Shown one piece after another: positions 60,091 through 64,000 of a stretch of DNA of 64,000 nucleotides. Origin of the DNA: Clavaria fumosa. Its lineage: Eukaryota > Basidiomycota > Agaricomycetes > Agaricales > Clavariaceae. How positions within the stretch are numbered: position 1 is the stretch's first letter; each line of letters begins with the position of its first letter. Under the pieces are notes generated by a model. That model did not search any database, was not told where the DNA came from, and saw only the letters and a list, made by a program, of their open reading frames with translations. The translations under genes and the position numbers were made by a program. The stretch covers positions 2,604,001-2,668,000 of the forward strand of contig OX637804.1 of NCBI GenBank assembly GCA_951802425.1, written 5' to 3'.

Positions 60091-61245
60091 ATGTCCGAAC
60101 CCCCCCGACGCAGTGGCCGCTTGCGCCCAAGTGCCAGACCGACGACCCCTGGTGGGTCCGACGTTGGAGAACTCATTAATCCAACCCCTCCTGGCGAGGG
60201 GGACGAACCGGCCCAACCCGCTCCACGTAAAACCCGATCCCGTTCCCCTCCGGCTGAACAGCCCGACTCCCCCTTATCCGACCCCGACACCGAAGCCCCG
60301 AACCTCGCGAACGCGATCCGCGCCTTGGCCGCGTCCACCAAGGAACGAGGCACGTCGTCCTCCCACGTCAAGGAACCGGAACCGTTCAACGGTTCCAATA
60401 CCAAGAAACTCCGCAGTTTCTTGGTCCAATGCGAATTGAATTTCCGAGACCGCCCGAGGACTTTCAGCGAGGACTCGGTGAAAATTAACTTTGCCATCTC
60501 CTTCCTGCAGGGAACTGCTCTCGAGTGGTTCGAACCCGCTCTCCTAGGCGAAGCCCCGGACGCCGACTGGATTTCCGACTGGAACTTATTCGTCCAGGAA
60601 CTCCGGGATAACTTCGGACCGCACAATCCCGTCAGAGATGCGGAGGCCGAACTCGACCGCCTCCACATGAAAGACTCCCAACGGATCACGACGTACAACG
60701 TCGAGTTTAACCGGATTGCCGCGCGGCTCCGGTGGGACGAAGCCGCGCTCCGGCACAACTATTACCGCGGACTCCCGAACCGCCTCAAGGACGAGATCTC
60801 CCGAGTCGGGAAACCGACTTCCCTCCCTGTCCTGCGCAAACTCTGCCAGGACATCGACGCGCGATACTGGGAGCGTCAAGGAGAACGTTCCCGTGACGCG
60901 CCCGCTAAATCCGACAGCAAGCCCCGCCAAGGAAACAACTCCGGACAATCGTCCGGAGGAAACAAACCCGCCAACAATTCCGGAGGAACTTCGAACGCCT
61001 CCGGATCCGCACGAAAGACCGATCCCCCGAAGGACAACAAGATCGGCAAAGACGGGAAGCTAACTCCGGAGGAACGGAAACGCCGCTTCGACAACAACCT
61101 CTGCCTTGTTTGCGGAGGTACCGGACATGTTGCGAAGGACTGCCCGAAGTCCCGGAACACGCAGGGCAAGAAGGCCCGAACCATCACGACCTCCGACACA
61201 GTTCCGGAGGTTAAGGCTGCGGCTGCTCGGGCAAAAAACTCCTGA
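60091..61245 (+). CDS. Gag protein of an intact Ty3/gypsy retrotransposon
   Basis: 384 residues, uninterrupted, starting 31 bp after LTR-E. It has a Pro/Ser-rich basic N-terminus (residues 1-90), a retrotransposon Gag capsid domain (about 100-270) with KKLRSFLVQCELNFRDRPRT, GTALEWFEPALL and YNVEFNRIAARLRWDEAALR, a Gly/Asn-rich linker, and one zinc knuckle CLVCGGTGHVAKDC (C-x2-C-x4-H-x4-C, about residues 338-351). The product should form virus-like particles in the cytoplasm and package the element's RNA. It ends with TGA at 61243-61245, just after a frameshift heptamer, so Gag is made by default and Gag-Pol by slippage. Strong CCGGA/CTCCGG bias, unlike the other gypsy elements here. Confidence 0.95.
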   Translation: MSEPPRRSGRLRPSARPTTPGGSDVGELINPTPPGEGDEPAQPAPRKTRSRSPPAEQPDSPLSDPDTEAPNLANAIRALAASTKERGTSSSHVKEPEPFNGSNTKKLRSFLVQCELNFRDRPRTFSEDSVKINFAISFLQGTALEWFEPALLGEAPDADWISDWNLFVQELRDNFGPHNPVRDAEAELDRLHMKDSQRITTYNVEFNRIAARLRWDEAALRHNYYRGLPNRLKDEISRVGKPTSLPVLRKLCQDIDARYWERQGERSRDAPAKSDSKPRQGNNSGQSSGGNKPANNSGGTSNASGSARKTDPPKDNKIGKDGKLTPEERKRRFDNNLCLVCGGTGHVAKDCPKSRNTQGKKARTITTSDTVPEVKAAAARAKNS

Positions 61246-61285
61246 GCGGCCCTTCGAAGTCCGCACTACCGGAGGACCGCGCCGC
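61233..61285 (+). promoter_or_regulatory. Programmed -1 ribosomal frameshift signal
   Basis: A slippery heptamer A-AAA-AAC at 61233-61239 lies in the correct register of the gag frame (GCA AAA AAC TCC TGA). A 6-nt spacer follows, then a predicted stem: GCGGC (61246-61250) with GCCGC (61281-61285), and an inner GTCC (61259-61262) with GGAC (61274-61277). Slipping back one base moves ribosomes into the pol frame, which opens after the stop at 61212-61214 and stays open to the window edge. Confidence 0.8.
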
Positions 61286-64000
61286 CCCAGCCAGTGCACG
61301 TTACGAGTTCCGCCTCGGCGCATCTGCCGTTTCCCCTTCCTCCGACTCCCTGTATATAACTTTGTCTGCTCTGAATATAGATCGTTCCCCGTATTTCCGG
61401 ACCCTGGTTGATTCCGGGTCATCGCACTGTTTCATAAGTCCTGACTTCGTTAAGGAAAACAAACTCCGGACAACTCCGATTTCTCCCATGTCACTCCGAC
61501 TCTTCGATGGCTCCTCTACGGACGTCGTCGACTCCAAGCTCACCCTCTCCGTCCGATTCCCTACTGGAGAACTTTTTAAGTTAGAATTCCTGGTAGCCCG
61601 AATGGATCCCGCCTGCTCCGCTGTCCTCGGATATAACTGGCTCACCCGCTACAACCCGTTGGTTGACTGGGTTAGAGGCAGTGTCGAATTCCGGACACCG
61701 GAGTATTCCCGAACATCAAATCCGACCTCCGACCCCCGAACCCCGACTCCGAAAGTGGGAACTACGGTCCTCACTCCCCCTCCGAAATCACCACCACGGC
61801 ATGCGGAGATTCGTTTTGTCAACGCGGTGGAATTTACCAAGATCTCCGAATCAAAGGGATCTCGGACTTTCATGCTGCACCACTTTGGTAACGAAACGAC
61901 CGTCCGCTCCGTCGCGACCGAACAGGTGGACCTGTCCTCCGTCCCGGAGGAATACCACGACTTCGCTGATGTGTTCAGCAAGACGAAAGCGGACACTCTA
62001 GCTCCGCATCGGCCATACGACCTCCGGATTAATCTGGAAGAAGGTAAAACTCCGCCCCATGGGCCAATATATTCCCTCTCCCAGACGGAGCTCCGTACAC
62101 TGCGGGATTTCCTCGATGAACATCTCCGCATCGGATTTATCCGCCCGACCAGCTCTTCCCATGGAGCTCCTGTTTTATTCGTCCGGAAAAAGGATGGAAG
62201 TCTCCAGCTATGCGTGGACTTCCGAGCCCTGAACCGGATTACCCGCAAAGACCGATACCCGATTCCCCTGACCCGCGATCTGCTGGACGTAGCCGGAAGT
62301 GCGAAGGTTTACACCAAAATCGATCTCCGGCACGCGTACCATCTGGTCCGGATCGTGGAAGGCGACGAATGGAAAACCGCCTTCCGGACCCGGTACGGTT
62401 CGTTCGAATGGTGCGTTATGCCCTTCGGACTTACTAACGCCCCTGCGGCATTCCAACACTTCGTAAACGATGTGTTTTCCGACCTCCTGGACAAATTCAT
62501 GATCGTCTATCTGGACGACATCCTGGTATACTCCGACAACCTGGAAACGCACGTAGAGCATGTCCGAGAAGTATTCCGGCGCTTACGCGCCAACGGACTT
62601 TTCGCTCACGCAGGGAAATGCTTTTTCCATACTGAAAGAGTTGAGTACCTAGGTTTCCTGCTCTCTCCGGAAGGACTCGCGATGGACCCGGCGAAGGTGA
62701 AAGCCATTACGGAATGGCCGGAGCCCCGGAAAGTGAAGGACGTCCAATCCTTCCTCGGATTCGCCAACTTCTACCGGAGATTCGTCTTCCGGTACTCCGA
62801 CATCGTCGTCCCTCTAACCCGACTCACACGGAAGTCCACTATCTGGAACTTCAACCCCGACTGCCGGGAAGCCTTCGAAACCCTCAAGACGGCTTTTACC
62901 TCGGCCCCGATACTGGCGAACTTCGTCCCGGACGTCCCAATAATTGTGGAAACAGACGCTTCGGACTACGCGGTCGCCGCGATACTCTCCGTGGAATCGC
63001 CACCCGGAGAAATTCATCCGGTCGCTTTTCACTCCCGGACACTGCATGACGCGGAGTTGAACTACGACACCCACGACAAGGAACTCCTGGCCATATTCGA
63101 GGCATTCGGTGAGTGGCGTCACTACCTCGAAGGTTCCGCTATTCCGGTCCACGTTATTACGGACCACAAGAACCTGGAATACTTCGGAACTACACGGACT
63201 TTGTCTCGGAGACAAGCCCGGTGGTCGGAATTCCTCTCCGGTTTCAACATGGTTATCCGATTCCGCCCCGGAAAACTTGGAACAAAACCCGACACTCTTA
63301 CCCGACGATGGGACGTTTACCCCAAAGAGGGAGATAGTGGCTACGCCAGCGTAAATCCGCAGAACCTCCGACCGATTTTCACCTCCGAACAGCTGGCCAC
63401 CTCCCTCCGAGCAACCTCCCTCGAAGGACTCGCACTCCGATCCGTCCTTGTCATGGACGAGGAAAAACTCCGAACGGACATCCGGAACTCGCTCCGCGAT
63501 GATCCGGTCGCAAGCACACGCCTGGACAAAGTTCTCTCGGGCACCGGAGATAATCCCCGGTGGACTGTAGATGCGTCCGGCTTCCTGCGACTGGACGACC
63601 GGATATATGTTCCAGACTCCAACGACCTCCGACTCCGTGTCCTGCTGTACAGGCACGATCACCCGATCTCCGGACATTTCGGACAGAACAAAACCCTGGA
63701 TTTGATCCGAAGGGAGTATACGTGGCCCGGACTTCGCAGTTTTGTCTCGGAGTATTGCAACTCCTGTACTAACTGTGGCAGGTCGAAGCCCCGAAGGCAC
63801 CGACCTTACGGTCTCCTCCACCAACTCCCGGTCCCGGAATTACCATGGAATTCAATCTCCATGGACTTTATTGAACACCTCCCGCAATCCGACGGATTTA
63901 ATTCCATCCTTGTCGTAGTTGACCGCTTTTCCAAGCAAGGAATTTTCACCCCGACTTTCGACACAGTTACATTGACGGACCTTGCCGGACTTTTCGTCCA
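61239..64000 (+). CDS. Pol polyprotein (protease, RT, RNase H, integrase) of the intact Ty3/gypsy element, continues past the window
   Basis: A single open frame of more than 900 codons with no stop up to the last base. It shows protease TLVDSGSSHCFIS (Asp at 61410) and VLGYNWLTRYNP; reverse transcriptase from about 62030 with LCVDFRALNRITRKDRYPIP, MPFGLTNAPAAFQ and the active site YLDD (62508-62519); RNase H ETDASDYAVAAILS (about 62950); and integrase with an H-x-H...C-x2-C zinc domain (RHDHPISGHFGQNK and CNSCTNCG, about 63640-63780) and a core start SMDFIEHLPQSDGFNSILVV with the first catalytic Asp (about 63860). The start is taken at the frameshift site because no ATG opens the frame. With an intact gag and LTR, this is the only element in the window that looks active. 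Confidence 0.95.

Noticed and set aside
62814..63824. 336-residue minus-strand frame
   Set aside because: Complement of the intact pol frame on the plus strand.

Overview
The window is a repeat-dominated stretch of a fungal, very probably Agaricomycete (mushroom-forming basidiomycete), nuclear genome. The evidence is many short GT-AG introns (about 50-60 nt), a CxC2-type KDZ transposase, Ty3/gypsy and Ty1/copia families of the basidiomycete type, JmjC-like and lineage-specific multi-exon genes, and no prokaryotic features. No rRNA gene, convincing tRNA gene or CRISPR array was seen.

Layout. (1) 1-7827: a decayed Ty3/gypsy element with the end of an LTR, a + strand pol pseudogene and an antisense multi-exon gene for a Zn-cluster protein. 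It is followed by an inverted LTR of the same family that is itself split by a nested solo LTR. (2) 7828-11976: a truncated minus-strand gypsy element of a second family, with LTR-B, gag and protease only. (3) 11977-14181: the 3' end of a third LTR element, with another antisense Zn-cluster-like gene (expanded by a hexanucleotide repeat), a polypurine tract and an LTR. (4) 14455-26927: two JmjC-like genes arranged head to head as a giant inverted repeat. The 5' halves and upstream tandem arrays are nearly identical, and the 3' halves are clearly diverged. (5) 29540-39796: two large lineage-specific multi-exon genes, the first with a ParB-like motif. Their introns and 3' flank carry a family of exactly 30-bp CCCGC...GCGGG modules. 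(6) 40.5-48.4 kb: a nest of insertions in copia remnants. It contains three hAT-like elements with perfect 8-bp target duplications, one of which has captured a GYF-type gene fragment with its intron, and a foldback element with a 9-bp target duplication. (7) 49.0-52.3 kb: a 44-bp satellite split by a solo LTR-B with a perfect 5-bp target duplication. (8) 52.3-56.0 kb: a nearly complete KDZ transposase gene broken by a stop. (9) 57.2-64 kb: a GC-rich, CCGGA-rich block with an LTR, a 135-bp tandem repeat, and the 5' LTR, intact gag and fully open pol of a young Ty3/gypsy element that runs off the window. Gag and pol are joined by a textbook -1 frameshift site.

Most genes here are mobile-element genes. 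The only candidates for a non-transposon system are the JmjC pair and the ParB-like/giant-protein pair. They share an accessory neighbourhood, but nothing in the sequence proves that they act together.
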